Position numbers and translations under genes: made by a program | Assembly (NCBI GenBank): GCA_027493935.1 | Contig: JAOSJV010000010.1 | Location: forward strand, 434,001 to 498,000 | From: Burkholderiales bacterium | GTDB lineage: Bacteria > Pseudomonadota > Gammaproteobacteria > Burkholderiales > SG8-39 | Length of the DNA: 64,000 nucleotides | Direction of reading: 5' to 3' | Shown: positions 52,442 through 61,312 of the stretch, in pieces | How positions within the stretch are numbered: position 1 is the stretch's first letter | Layout: each line of letters begins with the position of its first letter | Notes under the pieces: model-generated | What the model saw: only the letters and a program-made list of their open reading frames with translations | Databases searched by the model: none | What the model was told of the DNA's origin: nothing

Positions 52442-52447
52442 TATAAT
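52442..52447 (+). promoter_or_regulatory. Possible -10 element upstream of valS
   Basis: A perfect TATAAT lies 28 bases before the valS ATG. No good -35 is found at 16-18 bases. It could give valS its own promoter with a short leader. Confidence 0.4.
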
Positions 52448-52474
52448 CCGCCCCTCGCGCGCGCCCGCCCCCGC

Positions 52475-55289
52475 ATGGAACTCCCGAAGAGCTTCGATCC
52501 CCACGCGACCGAGGAGCGCTGGTATCTCTTCTGGGAGTCCCGCGGCTACTTCGTCGCCGGCGCCGTCCCCGGCCGGCCGGGATTCTCGATCCAGCTGCCC
52601 CCGCCGAACGTGACCGGGACGCTCCACATGGGGCACGCGTTCAACCAGACGATCATGGACGCGCTCACCCGCTACCACCGGATGCGCGGGTTCAACACGC
52701 TGTGGCTGCCGGGTACCGACCACGCCGGGATCGCGACGCAGATCGTCGTCGAGCGCCAGCTCGAGGCCGAGGGGACGTCCAAGGCAGCGCTCGGGCGCGA
52801 GCAGTTCACCGAGCGGGTCTGGGCGTGGAAGCGCCAGTCCGGTGCGACGATCACGCAGCAGATGCGCCGTCTCGGCGACTCGTGCGACTGGGCGCGCGAG
52901 TACTTCACGATGGACGAGAAGCTGTCGAAGGTCGTGGCCGAGACCTTCGTGCGGCTGCACGAGCTCGGCCTGATCTACCGCGGCAAGCGGCTCGTCAACT
53001 GGGATCCGAAGCTGCGCTCGGCCGTTTCCGACCTCGAGGTGGAGAGCTCCGAGGAAGACGGCCGGCTATGGTACATCCGCTATCCGCGCGCCGACGGCGG
53101 CGGCTTCATCGTGGTCGCCACCACGCGACCCGAAACGATGCTCGGCGACGTCGCGGTCGCAGTGAACCCGAAGGACGCGCGCTACCGCGATCTCATCGGC
53201 AAGCAGGTCGAGCTGCCGCTCGCCGGTCGACGCATCCCGGTGATCGCCGACGAGTACGTCGATCCGGAGTTCGGCACCGGCTGCGTGAAGATCACGCCGG
53301 CGCACGACTTCAACGACTGGCAGGTCGGCCACCGGCACATGCTGCCGGTGATCAACGTGCTCACCCTCGACGCGCGGATCAACGAGAACGCGCCGCAGGC
53401 CTATCGCGGGCTCGACCGCTTCGAGGCGCGCAAGCGCGTGCTCGCCGACCTCGAGGCGCAGGGACTCGTCGAGTCGGTCAAGCCGCACAAGATGGTGGTG
53501 CCGCGCTGCGGACGCACCAACGAGATCGTCGAGCCGCTGCTCACCGACCAGTGGTTCGTCGCGATGTCGGACAAGGCGCCGGCCGGGACGCCGTTCGCCG
53601 GCCGCTCGATCGCCGAGGTCGCGCTCGACGTCGTGCGCGCCGGCGAGGTAACGTTCTTCCCCGAGAGCTGGACCGGCGTCTACAACCAGTGGCTCGCGAA
53701 CATCCAGGACTGGTGCGTCTCGCGCCAGCTCTGGTGGGGCCACCAGATCCCGGCCTGGTACGACGCGGAAGGGAACATCTACGTGGCCCGCGACGAGGCG
53801 GCGGCGCGCGCCAAGGCGGCAGCCGCCGGCCGAGACGGTCCGCTGACGCGCGATCCGGACGTGCTCGACACCTGGTTCTCGTCGGCGCTCGTGTGCCACT
53901 CCACGCTCGGCTGGCCGGAACCGCGCGGCGCCGACGTCCGGGCCTACGACCTCTACCTGCCCTCGTCCGTGCTGGTGACCGGCTTCGACATCATCTTCTT
54001 CTGGGTCGCCCGAATGATCATGATGACGACGTTCTTCACCGGCCGGGTGCCGTTCCGGCACGTCTACATCCACGGTCTGATCCGCGACGCCGAGGGCAAG
54101 AAGATGTCGAAGTCGGAGGGCAACACGCTCGACCCGGTCGACATCATCGACGGCATCTCGCTCGAGGGCCTGCTCGAGAAGCGCACCACCGGCCTGCGCC
54201 GTCCGCAGGACGCGCCGCGCATCGCCGCCAAGACGAAGCGCGAGTTCCCCGACGGCATCCCGGCCTACGGCGCCGACGCGCTGCGCTTCACGATGGCCGC
54301 GTACGCAACGCTCGGACGCAACATCAACTTCGATCTCAAGCGCTGCGAAGGCTACCGCAACTTCTGCAACAAGCTCTGGAACGCCACGCGCTTCGTGCTG
54401 ATGAACACCGCGGGCGAGGATTGCGGGCTGGACGAGTCGAACCCGGTCGTGCTCTCCTTCGTCGACCGCTGGATCGTGAGCGCGCTGCAGCACGCCGAGG
54501 CCGAGGTCGAGCGCGGTTTCGCCGAGTACCGGCTCGACAACGTGGCGAACGCGATCTACCGCTTCGTGTGGGACGAGTACTGCGACTGGTACGTCGAGCT
54601 CGCGAAGGTGCAGCTCGCGGCGGGAGGCGAGGCCGAGCGCCGCGGCACGCGCCGCACGCTGGTGCGCGTGCTCGAGGCGACGCTGCGCCTTGCGCATCCG
54701 CTCGTCCCGTTCATCACCGAGGAGCTGTGGCAGAAGGTCGCGCCGCTCGCCGGGAAGGCGGGCGACAGCGTGACGATCGCGCCGTACCCGCAGCCCCAGC
54801 CCGAGCGCATCGACGCGGAGGCCGAGGCGCGAGTCGCGACGCTGAAGGCGCTCACCGACTCCTGCCGCAACCTGCGCGGCGAGATGGGCGTTGCTCCGGG
54901 CGAGCGCATCCCGCTGCTCGCCGAGGGGCCGGCGGAGTCGCTTGCGCCGTTCTTCCCCTACATGCGCGCGCTCGCGCGCCTCGCCGACGCGACCGCGGTG
55001 GCGCGGCTGCCCGAGGCCGACGCGCCGGTGGCGATCGTCGGCGAGACGCGGCTGATGCTGAAGATCGTGATCGACCCTAGCCGCCGAGCTCGCGCGCCTG
55101 GCGAAGGAGCGCGCCCGGGTGGCCGGCGAGGTGGCGAAGTCCGGTGCGAAGCTCGGCAACCCGAGCTTCGTCGAGCGCGCGCCGGCGCCGGTCGTGGCGC
55201 AGGAGCGCGAGCGGTTGGCGGGCTTCGAGGCGACGCTCGCAAAGCTCGACGAGCAGCTCGCCAAGCTGAAGGCTCAGGTGTCCTCCTAG
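52475..55289 (+). CDS. valS: Valyl-tRNA synthetase (frame break near the end)
   Basis: This class I synthetase of about 937 residues has the HIGH signature as HMGH in [17 protein letters not shown] and KMSKS in [15 protein letters not shown]. The editing domain with [19 protein letters not shown] is present. After LKIVID the frame breaks in the three-C run at 55075-55077. With two C it reads [19 protein letters not shown] and continues to the C-terminal coiled coil ending AKLKAQVSS (stop 55287-55289). The repaired protein has normal length. Confidence 0.96.
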
Positions 55290-55355
55290 CGCGCCGGCAG
55301 GCCGCCCGGTCGGACCGCACCGCGGCTCGGGCGAGCCACGCAGCGCCCAGAGATT

Positions 55356-56622
55356 ATGAAGCAGGGGGTTGCGCGCACTCCGCCACCGCAACTTCCGCGT
55401 GTTCTACGCCGGAATGGCGGTCTCGGTGTTCGGCACCTGGATGCAGACGGTGGGCGCGAGCTGGCTCGTCTACCAGCTCACCGGCTCGGCGTTCCTGCTC
55501 GGCCTGGTGGCCGCGGCCCAGCAGCTGCCGATGCTCGTGCTCGGGCCGATCGCCGGCGTGTGGGCCGACCGCGTCGACCGCCGCCGCCTGCTGGTCGCGA
55601 CGCAAGTGGTCGCGCTGGCGCAGGCCGCGCTGCTCGCCGGGCTCACGTTCGCCGGCATCGTCACCACCACGCACGTAGTGCTCGTCTCGCTCGTGCTCGG
55701 CCTCGCCGTCGCGATCGAAACGCCGACGCGGCAGGCGTTCCTGCTCGAGCTGGTGGCGTCGAAGCAAGACCTGCCGAATGCGATCGCGCTGCAGTCGACG
55801 ATGTTCAACGCCGCGCGCCTGGTCGGGCCGACGCTCGCCGGCTTCATCGTGGCCGCGTTCGGCGAGGCCTGGTGCTTCACGCTGAACGCGCTCTCTTATC
55901 TCGGGATCGTGGCGGCCTACCTCGCCATCCGCGTCGCGCCGCGGGCGCCGCGCCGGGCCCCCGCGCGGCTGCTCGTGGAGCTCGCCGCCGGCTTTCGCTG
56001 GGTGTTCGGGCTGATGCCCGCACGCCGCTTGATCCTCCTCATCGGGGCGGTCTCGTTCTTCAGCGCGCCCTGGCAGCCGCTGATGCCTATCGTCGCCGCC
56101 GAGCGCTTCGGCGGCGACTCGCGCACCCTTGGGCTCCTGATCGGCGCGGTGGGCGGCGGCGCGCTATGCGGCACGCTCTTCCTCGCGCTGCGCAGCTCGG
56201 TGCTCGGGCTCGGCCGCGTGATCGCCGGTGCGAGTCTCGCCGCCGGCATCGGGCTCACGCTGTTCGCGACCGCGCCGTGGCTGACGCTCGCTGCGGTCGG
56301 GTTGCCGGTGCTCGGCTTCGGCGTGATCGCTGCCGGCGCATCGACCAACACCATCCTGCAGACCATCGCCGAGGAGGACCTGCGCGCGCGCGTGATCGCC
56401 ATCTACGTCACGGTCTTCCTCGGCATGAGCCCGATGGGCAGCTTCGTCGCCGGCGCGGTTGCGGAGCTCGTCGGCGCGCGCTGGACGCTCTTCGCCTACG
56501 GGCTGGCGCTCATGGCTTGCGCGGCGCTGTTCGTGCGCGGCTACGGCGTGTGGCGGCTCGCGATGCGCGAGGTGTACGGCCGCATGGGGATGGTCGCCGG
56601 GCCGCGCGGTCCCGACGGCTGA
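55356..56622 (+). CDS. MFS exporter of the MFS_3 (EntS-like) group
   Basis: This protein of about 421 residues has 10 to 12 hydrophobic helices. [37 protein letters not shown] and [17 protein letters not shown] are MFS_3 features, the last being the loop 2-3 motif. Known relatives export siderophores or drugs, and the substrate is unknown. The frame in which the protein lies opens only with a TTG at 55369. If one G of the five-G run at 55364-55368 is surplus, an ATG at 55356 reads [19 protein letters not shown], a better N-terminus. Confidence 0.85.
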
Positions 56623-56736
56623 GAAAGCGCCGCAGAAGGTCGTCGGTTCCGCGCCAGCGGCAAGCCGGCCCGTTCGCGGTCGATCGCTCGCTCGAAGCCC
56701 CGCTTGCGCGGGGATGACGCGCGCGACTGGGCGTGC

Positions 56737-57132
56737 CTAGCGTCCCCCGCCCCAGCCGTACTGCTCGCAGAAAACGGGCAGACGCTCGACGATCTCGGCG
56801 CGATCGAAGAAGCGGTCGCCCCGGGCGAGCCGGGCGGCGTCGCGCGCGGCCGCGCCGCCGCCGAAGCAGAATACCGGCACGTTCAGCATGAGATCGACGC
56901 GCAGCTCGCGCAGCACGTCGATCGGGTCGAACGCCCCCGCTTCGTCGAGGTCGAGCAGCAGGAAGCGGTACTGCAGGATCTCCTCGAAACCGCCCAGCGA
57001 GGCGGGCGCCGTCGTCGTCGCCATCTCCCAGCCCGGCGGCAGCCGGTCGCGCAGCGCCCGCTCGAGCGCCGCGTCGCGCGTCATCAGGACGCAGCGTCGT
57101 CGCAGCCGCGAAGCGATGGTCGGCGCGCTCAT
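56737..57132 (-). CDS. Receiver-like domain protein (degenerate)
   Basis: This 131-residue protein follows the alternating strand-helix plan of CheY-type receivers: RRCVLMTRDAALERALRDRL, YRFLLLDLDEAGAFDPIDVL (the DLDE could be the phospho-acceptor strand), MLNVPVFCFGG and ARGDRFFDRAEIVERL. The acidic pocket at the first strand (normally D-D) is missing, so it is probably a pseudo-receiver. It lies 22 bases after the FecR-domain gene. No output domain is fused. Confidence 0.6.
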   Translation of the reverse strand: MSAPTIASRLRRRCVLMTRDAALERALRDRLPPGWEMATTTAPASLGGFEEILQYRFLLLDLDEAGAFDPIDVLRELRVDLMLNVPVFCFGGGAAARDAARLARGDRFFDRAEIVERLPVFCEQYGWGGGR

Positions 57133-57154
57133 CGGCGGCGAGGGTGCCCGCGCG

Positions 57155-57826
57155 TCACTTGTAGGGTGCCAGCGTGAACGGCGGCTCGCGCCCGACCACC
57201 CACTCGAGCAGCGACAGCTCGGCGTCGGAGTGGTTGAACACCGGCGCCTTGGCCATCATCGTCGCGCCCGCGGCATGGACGTAGCGCGGCTCCTCGTGAT
57301 GGGTGGTCGAGATCTGCTCGGAATGGTCCGGATCGGCCAGCGGCGCGATCTCCGTCGCGCCGTAGCAAGTGCAAACGTAGCTGCGCTCACGCTCGCTCTC
57401 GACGTACACGCCGGTGCCGCGGACCCCCACCGTGGCGGTACTGGTGATGAGGCGTTTCGCGTGGCCGCGCTCGAACACCGACAGCACGGCACCGGTGACC
57501 ACGCGCAGGCCGGTGAGCACGAGCGCCCCGGCCGTGCCGGCGAGCTCGACGCGCGAGTTCTCGCGCACGAGGTACGCGTCCTTCTGCGCGACGAAGATCA
57601 GCTCGGCGCCCGGACCGGTCACGATCACGTCGCCGGCGGCGAGCTCCATGTTCTCGCGTGCCAGCCGGCCGTTAACGCGCACATCGCCCTTCACCCGGTA
57701 CACGCCCTTCTGCACGAGGCCGAGCGCGAGCGCCTCTCCGACCAGCCGCAACGCGGTGCCGCCGGCTGCCGCGGCAAGCAGTGCGCCTTTGAGCATCGTC
57801 CGCCGTTCCATCGCGCGCCGTCGCAT
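57155..57826 (-). CDS. Tat-exported FecR-domain protein
   Basis: This 223-residue protein has a twin-arginine signal (MERRTMLKGALLAAAAGG). A FecR-type beta domain at about residues 42-150 includes GVYRVKGDVRVNGRLARENM, LAAGDVIVTGPGAELIFVAQ, YLVRENSRVEL and TATVGVRGTGVYVE. The C-terminal part has cysteines and histidines (YVCTCYGATEI, STTHHEEPRY) that could bind a metal or haem. No sigma factor of the FecI type is adjacent, so it is not a classical anti-sigma factor. It follows the lipoate ligase gene by 13 bases. Confidence 0.78.
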   Translation of the reverse strand: MRRRAMERRTMLKGALLAAAAGGTALRLVGEALALGLVQKGVYRVKGDVRVNGRLARENMELAAGDVIVTGPGAELIFVAQKDAYLVRENSRVELAGTAGALVLTGLRVVTGAVLSVFERGHAKRLITSTATVGVRGTGVYVESERERSYVCTCYGATEIAPLADPDHSEQISTTHHEEPRYVHAAGATMMAKAPVFNHSDAELSLLEWVVGREPPFTLAPYK

Positions 57827-57839
57827 CGTCCCCTCCCTC

Positions 57840-58664
57840 TCATGCGCTCTTGCGGACCCGCAGGTGCTCCACCCGCGCGTCGTCGCCCCGCAGCGCGAGC
57901 ATCAGCTCTGCATTCAGCTTGATTCCGTCCGGCACACGGCGCACGCCGACCTCGATCGGCGCGGCGAGCTCCGCGCGCCAGGCAGCGATCTCGTCCGCCT
58001 CCTCGCGGCGGAGCCGATCTTCCTGCACGCGCCATGCGAGCCGCCCGGCCAGCGCAGCCCGGAACGTCGTCCGCAGCGCGCACTCGTCGGGCACGCTGCC
58101 TGCCGTCGTCCAGTCAGTCATCGCCTGCGCGAGCCCTTCGAGCAGGCGCGCGCGATACGCCGGCGTCGGGGCAGCGACCGCCCGGGCGAACCGTTCGCGC
58201 GGGAACCGGAGCAGGAAGCTCGACCCGACGACCGCCGAGCATCCGATCGTCGCCGCGCCGCTGCCCGCGATCTTGCGCCCCGCGTGCCAGAGATCCTCGT
58301 CGATGCGCTCGACCGCGATGCCGAACGCGCGGAACGTGTCGATCGCCGGCGCGAGCGCCCAGCCATACCATTCGGCATGGCGCTGCGGTACCGCCGCGAG
58401 CGGGGCGATCAGCGTGTAGCTGAGCTGCTGCTCGTCCACCCACACCGCGCCGCCGCCGAGCGGCCGGCGCACCACGGCGACTTCGCGCGCGGCGTCGAGC
58501 TCGCACGTACCCTGGCTTTGCCCGAGGCAAACGTGCGCACCTGCCCGGCCCCAGACTACGGCCGGCGGATCGTCCGCTGCACGCGCCTCGGCAACGCCGG
58601 CATAGGTCGCGTGGAACGTCAGCGGATCGGCGTGGCCGAGATCGATCCAGCGGGCGGGAACCAT
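57840..58664 (-). CDS. Lipoate-protein ligase, possibly of the sLpl(AB) type
   Basis: The 274-residue protein has the ligase catalytic domain. VVWGRAGAHVCLGQSQ is followed by VVRRPLGGGAVWVDEQQLSY at about residues 64-83 (the RRxxGGGAV lipoyl-AMP motif), and HAGRKIAGSGAATIG carries the lysine K131. A C-terminal accessory region (GVRRVPDGIKLNAELML) follows. It attaches octanoate or lipoate to a lysine of a carrier domain. Nearby genes for a LipS-type enzyme and a DsrE2-type protein suggest its partner is a lipoate-binding protein of sulfur oxidation rather than the dehydrogenase E2 subunits. No lipoyl carrier gene lies in the window. Confidence 0.8.
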   Translation of the reverse strand: MVPARWIDLGHADPLTFHATYAGVAEARAADDPPAVVWGRAGAHVCLGQSQGTCELDAAREVAVVRRPLGGGAVWVDEQQLSYTLIAPLAAVPQRHAEWYGWALAPAIDTFRAFGIAVERIDEDLWHAGRKIAGSGAATIGCSAVVGSSFLLRFPRERFARAVAAPTPAYRARLLEGLAQAMTDWTTAGSVPDECALRTTFRAALAGRLAWRVQEDRLRREEADEIAAWRAELAAPIEVGVRRVPDGIKLNAELMLALRGDDARVEHLRVRKSA

Positions 58665-58732
58665 GGCAGGATCAGCGCCCGAGCGCTCGACGCCGGATCG
58701 CGCGGATTGCGCCGGCGCGCGCGTCTCGCACG

Positions 58733-59153
58733 CTACGACTCGCTCTGCGTACCGGACGCGTCTCTGCTCTTGCTCTCGCCCGGCTTGAAGTAGCGCTCGA
58801 AATAGAAGTCGCGACCGTTCAGCGCCTGCAGCTCGCGGGCGCGGCTCTCGACGCTCTCGGCCAGGATCGCCGCGAGGTGCGCGCCCTGCTCGGCGTCGAG
58901 GATGTGGATCTGCTGGTAGAGCTCCTCGTCGACCACCAGGCAGCGGGGCCGCGAGCCCCTCCGGCCGCTCGACGTAGAGCAGCCAGGCGCGGTTGTCCGG
59001 GTCCTCCGGGTCGAGCTGCGAGAGCACGATCCGCCCGAGCCAAGCGAGCCGCGCGGCCTGATTGAACTGGCGGATGTCGAGCTTCTTGCCGCGCTTGTAC
59101 TTGGCAAGCTCGTTCCGGAGCGCGCCGACGTCGGTGAGGTTGATGGTCTTCAT
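58733..59153 (-). CDS. Unknown protein of about 139 residues (frame break)
   Basis: From the ATG at 59153 the protein starts MKTINLTDVGALRNELAKYK and continues RQFNQAARLAWLGRIVLSQL and DPEDPDNRAWLLYVERPEG. Near 58950 the frame breaks, and the other frame continues CLVVDEELYQQIHILDAEQG, HLAAILAESVESRARELQAL and NGRDFYFERYFKPGESKS to the stop at 58733. It is cytoplasmic and helical with a conserved tryptophan/tyrosine set. I recognise no family. It leads the transcript that continues into the ligase (68 bases apart), so it may be needed for lipoate assembly. Confidence 0.6.
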
Positions 59154-59173
59154 GCGCGGGTCCCAAGGGACAG

Positions 59174-59202
59174 ACTAACAAAAAAGGGGGCGTACGCCCC
59201 CT
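59174..59202 (-). terminator. Rho-independent terminator after the FadL-type gene
   Basis: AGGGGGCGT and ACGCCCCCT (59185-59202) form a perfect 18-base palindrome. On the minus strand it is followed by TTTTTGTTAG. It ends the transcript of the FadL-type gene and separates it from the unknown gene and the ligase downstream. Confidence 0.85.
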
Positions 59203-59227
59203 CTTCTTCCCCGGCCCGAAGCGGGGC

Positions 59228-60487
59228 CTAGAGGCGCCAGCCCACGGCGACACCGAGCGACCACTCGTCGAGGCGGATCTCGGTCGTCCCCCCGCCGAGC
59301 GGAGCGGGAACCGGTCCGCTGAGCTTCTTTGCGGCGCGAGCATCCCGCCGAAGGTCACGTCCATGTTCGGCTGCGGCTTCCAGGTCGCGCCGAGCGTGAA
59401 GTGATGCTCGACCAGTCCGGGCGCGAGTATGTTGATGAACGCGTCCTGCGAGCGGATCGGCTGCTTGCCGTAGTTCCAGCCGGCGCGCACGGTCCAAGTC
59501 TGATTCACCTCCCAATCCAGGCCGAGCTTGAACACGTTCATGTTCTGCCAGCCGAAGCCCGGACCGCCGCTCGTTCCGAGCGGCGTGCCGGCGAACAGCG
59601 GCGCCGAGGGGGTTGTGGACGGCGTCCACGTCGCTATAGTTGATGCGCTGGTAGTCGACGGCCACCGTCATGCGCCCAGTGGCAAGCTGCAGCGGACACG
59701 CGGCACCGACGCCCCACGTCGACGGGATGTCGAAGTCGCCCTGGTCCGCGAACAGGCCCGCATAGTCGTCGAACTCGCTCATGTACGTCTTGGTCTGGTA
59801 CATGGCGCCAAAGGTGCAGGGGGCGAACCTACCGATCCAGCCGAGCTTCAGTCCCCAGCCAAGCGACGTATCGTGGCCGTTGTTGGTCACCTTCGTCGGA
59901 TTGGACGAGAAGACCGGATTTGCGAAGCCTTGCAGTCCCTGGGCCTCGAAACGCTGCATCGCGAGATTGAGCGAGACGCCGATCGACTGGTTGGGCACGA
60001 CCTTCCAGGCGACCGTGGGCGCAAGGAACGCCTGCGAGAGGTCGACGCCACCGGGGTTGGTGCCGCCGAACGCCGGGTTGGCGAACGGCGAGTTCGAGTA
60101 CTCGGTTGCGAGTCCGCCGTGCCCGTAGAGCGACACGCCGACTGCCAGCTGCGGGTTCACCGGCCACGCAATACCGAACTCCGGAATGAGGTAGTTCTGC
60201 GCTCCGTTCCCGTCGTAATTCCCGTCGAAACCGGGAATCGGGCTGCCCGAGATCGTGGCCCCGCGGTCGGGCCGGAACCAGTCGAGCCCGACGTCGACGC
60301 GCTTGCCGATGAGCCCCATTCCGGCAGGATTCATGGCGGCACCGACGGCATCCTGCGGGTACGCGATGCCGGCGCCGCCCATCCCCTTCGCCTTCATGCC
60401 GATGCCGTGCGAGAAGTAGCCGTTGGTCGCGGCGGCCGAGAACGAGAGCGCAAGCAGCCCGGCGCCCGTCAACAAACGAGCCTTCAT
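59228..60487 (-). CDS. FadL/OmpP1/TodX-family outer membrane transport protein (two frame breaks)
   Basis: The signal peptide (LLTGAGLLALSFSAAATNG) is followed by GYFSHGIGMKAKGMGGAGIA and AVGAAMNPAGM, the N-terminal hatch motif of the FadL family. The rest is a beta barrel ending with WSLGVAVGWRL, a proper C-terminal signature for outer membrane insertion. The frame breaks at the five-G run at 59608-59612 and near 59335, and family-like sequence (WTVRAGWNYGKQPI, HHFTLGATWKPQPNMDVTFG) lies between. FadL relatives take up hydrophobic compounds. Next to a DsrE-type gene it might serve elemental sulfur or polysulfide uptake, but that is speculation. Confidence 0.85.
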   Translation of the reverse strand: MKARLLTGAGLLALSFSAAATNGYFSHGIGMKAKGMGGAGIAYPQDAVGAAMNPAGMGLIGKRVDVGLDWFRPDRGATISGSPIPGFDGNYDGNGAQNYLIPEFGIAWPVNPQLAVGVSLYGHGGLATEYSNSPFANPAFGGTNPGGVDLSQAFLAPTVAWKVVPNQSIGVSLNLAMQRFEAQGLQGFANPVFSSNPTKVTNNGHDTSLGWGLKLGWIGRFAPCTFGAMYQTKTYMSEFDDYAGLFADQGDFDIPSTWGVGAACPLQLATGRMTVAVDYQRINYSDVDAVHNPLGAAVRRHAARNERRSGLRLAEHERVQARPGLGGESDLDRARRLELRQAADPLAGRVHQHTRARTGRASLHARRDLEAAAEHGRDLRRDARAAKKLSGPVPAPLGGGTTEIRLDEWSLGVAVGWRL

Positions 60488-60533
60488 GTTCCCCCCTTCG
60501 ATCAGTGTGCGTCGCCGATCGGGACGCGTATCC

Positions 60534-61148
60534 CTAGATGAACAGGCTGACGTCGGCCTTCTGCGCCATCGGCAGGAAGGTCGCGGCGCCGACCCAATCC
60601 TTCACTTCCGGAATGAAATCGCTCTTGTCGTAGCCGAACAGATCGACGGTCATCTGGCAGGCGATCAGCTTGACGTCCGCCTCGATGCACGCCTCGCGCA
60701 GCTCCGCGATGCTCGCCACGCCCTTGCTCTGCACCGTCATCTTCATCATCGAGGTGGCGAAGGCCTCGAAGCCGGGGACGATCGACTGCACGGCGTTCGG
60801 GACGTTCCATTTGATGCCCTTGAACCACTCGGGCCCGAACGGCATCTTCATCGGCATCGCCGGGTTGCCGAGCGGGCTCACGTGCAGTCCCGAGACGTCC
60901 TTCTTCAGGAGCTCGAGCCCGTAGAAGGTGAAGAACACCGAGACGTCCCATCCGAGCGCCGCAGCAGTCGAAGACAGGATGAAGGGCGGATACGCCCAGT
61001 CCATCGTGCCCTTCGTCGCGATGATGCACATCGAGGGCGTTTTCGCCGCCTCGCGCTCGGCGAGCAGCGCTTCGAGCTTCTGCGGCAGGATCTCGTCCAG
61101 GCGCTGCTTGATCAGATCGTCGATCAGGCTCTTGTCGTCGGTGCCCAT
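60534..61148 (-). CDS. DsrE/DsrF/DrsH-like (DsrE2-type) sulfur carrier protein
   Basis: The 204-residue protein has a helical N-terminal segment (residues 5-35) and then the DsrE2 domain: MCIIATKGTMDWAYPPFIL with C41, FFTFYGLELLKKD, and LIACQMTVDLFGY with C164, the position of the active cysteine in this family. It ends ADVSLFI, typical. Such proteins pass sulfane sulfur between rhodanese, TusA and the sulfur-oxidising complexes. The full TusA-rhodanese set is not in the window. GGAGG lies about 9 bases before the ATG. Confidence 0.88.
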   Translation of the reverse strand: MGTDDKSLIDDLIKQRLDEILPQKLEALLAEREAAKTPSMCIIATKGTMDWAYPPFILSSTAAALGWDVSVFFTFYGLELLKKDVSGLHVSPLGNPAMPMKMPFGPEWFKGIKWNVPNAVQSIVPGFEAFATSMMKMTVQSKGVASIAELREACIEADVKLIACQMTVDLFGYDKSDFIPEVKDWVGAATFLPMAQKADVSLFI

Positions 61149-61205
61149 GGCTTTCGCCCTCCTTCGCTTGGCACGGCCGCTCGCTGGACGGATCGGCTGC
61201 GATCC

Positions 61206-61233
61206 ATTAGAAGATCTAGGATCCCTAATCTAG
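61206..61233 (-). promoter_or_regulatory. Imperfect inverted repeats upstream of the DsrE2-type gene
   Basis: An A+T-rich patch holds ATTAGAAGATCTAGG and ATCCCTAATCTAG, which overlap as imperfect inverted repeats around GGATCC. It lies 58 bases before the dsrE-like ATG, in the 164-base space after the radical SAM gene. It is a candidate operator. The ATTAGA/CTAAT half-sites recall those upstream of rubrerythrin. Confidence 0.4.
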
Positions 61234-61312
61234 TGCACTTTGCCCCTCGAATGCAAATGGGATTGACCAGAGAATTTCTTTATCCATCCAGCAGTTGCAT
61301 TAGGGGTCCCGG

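Noticed and set aside
57155-57826. FecR as a classical iron-dicitrate anti-sigma factor
   Set aside because: There is no adjacent fecI-type sigma gene or TonB receptor, and the Tat signal does not fit the FecR membrane topology.
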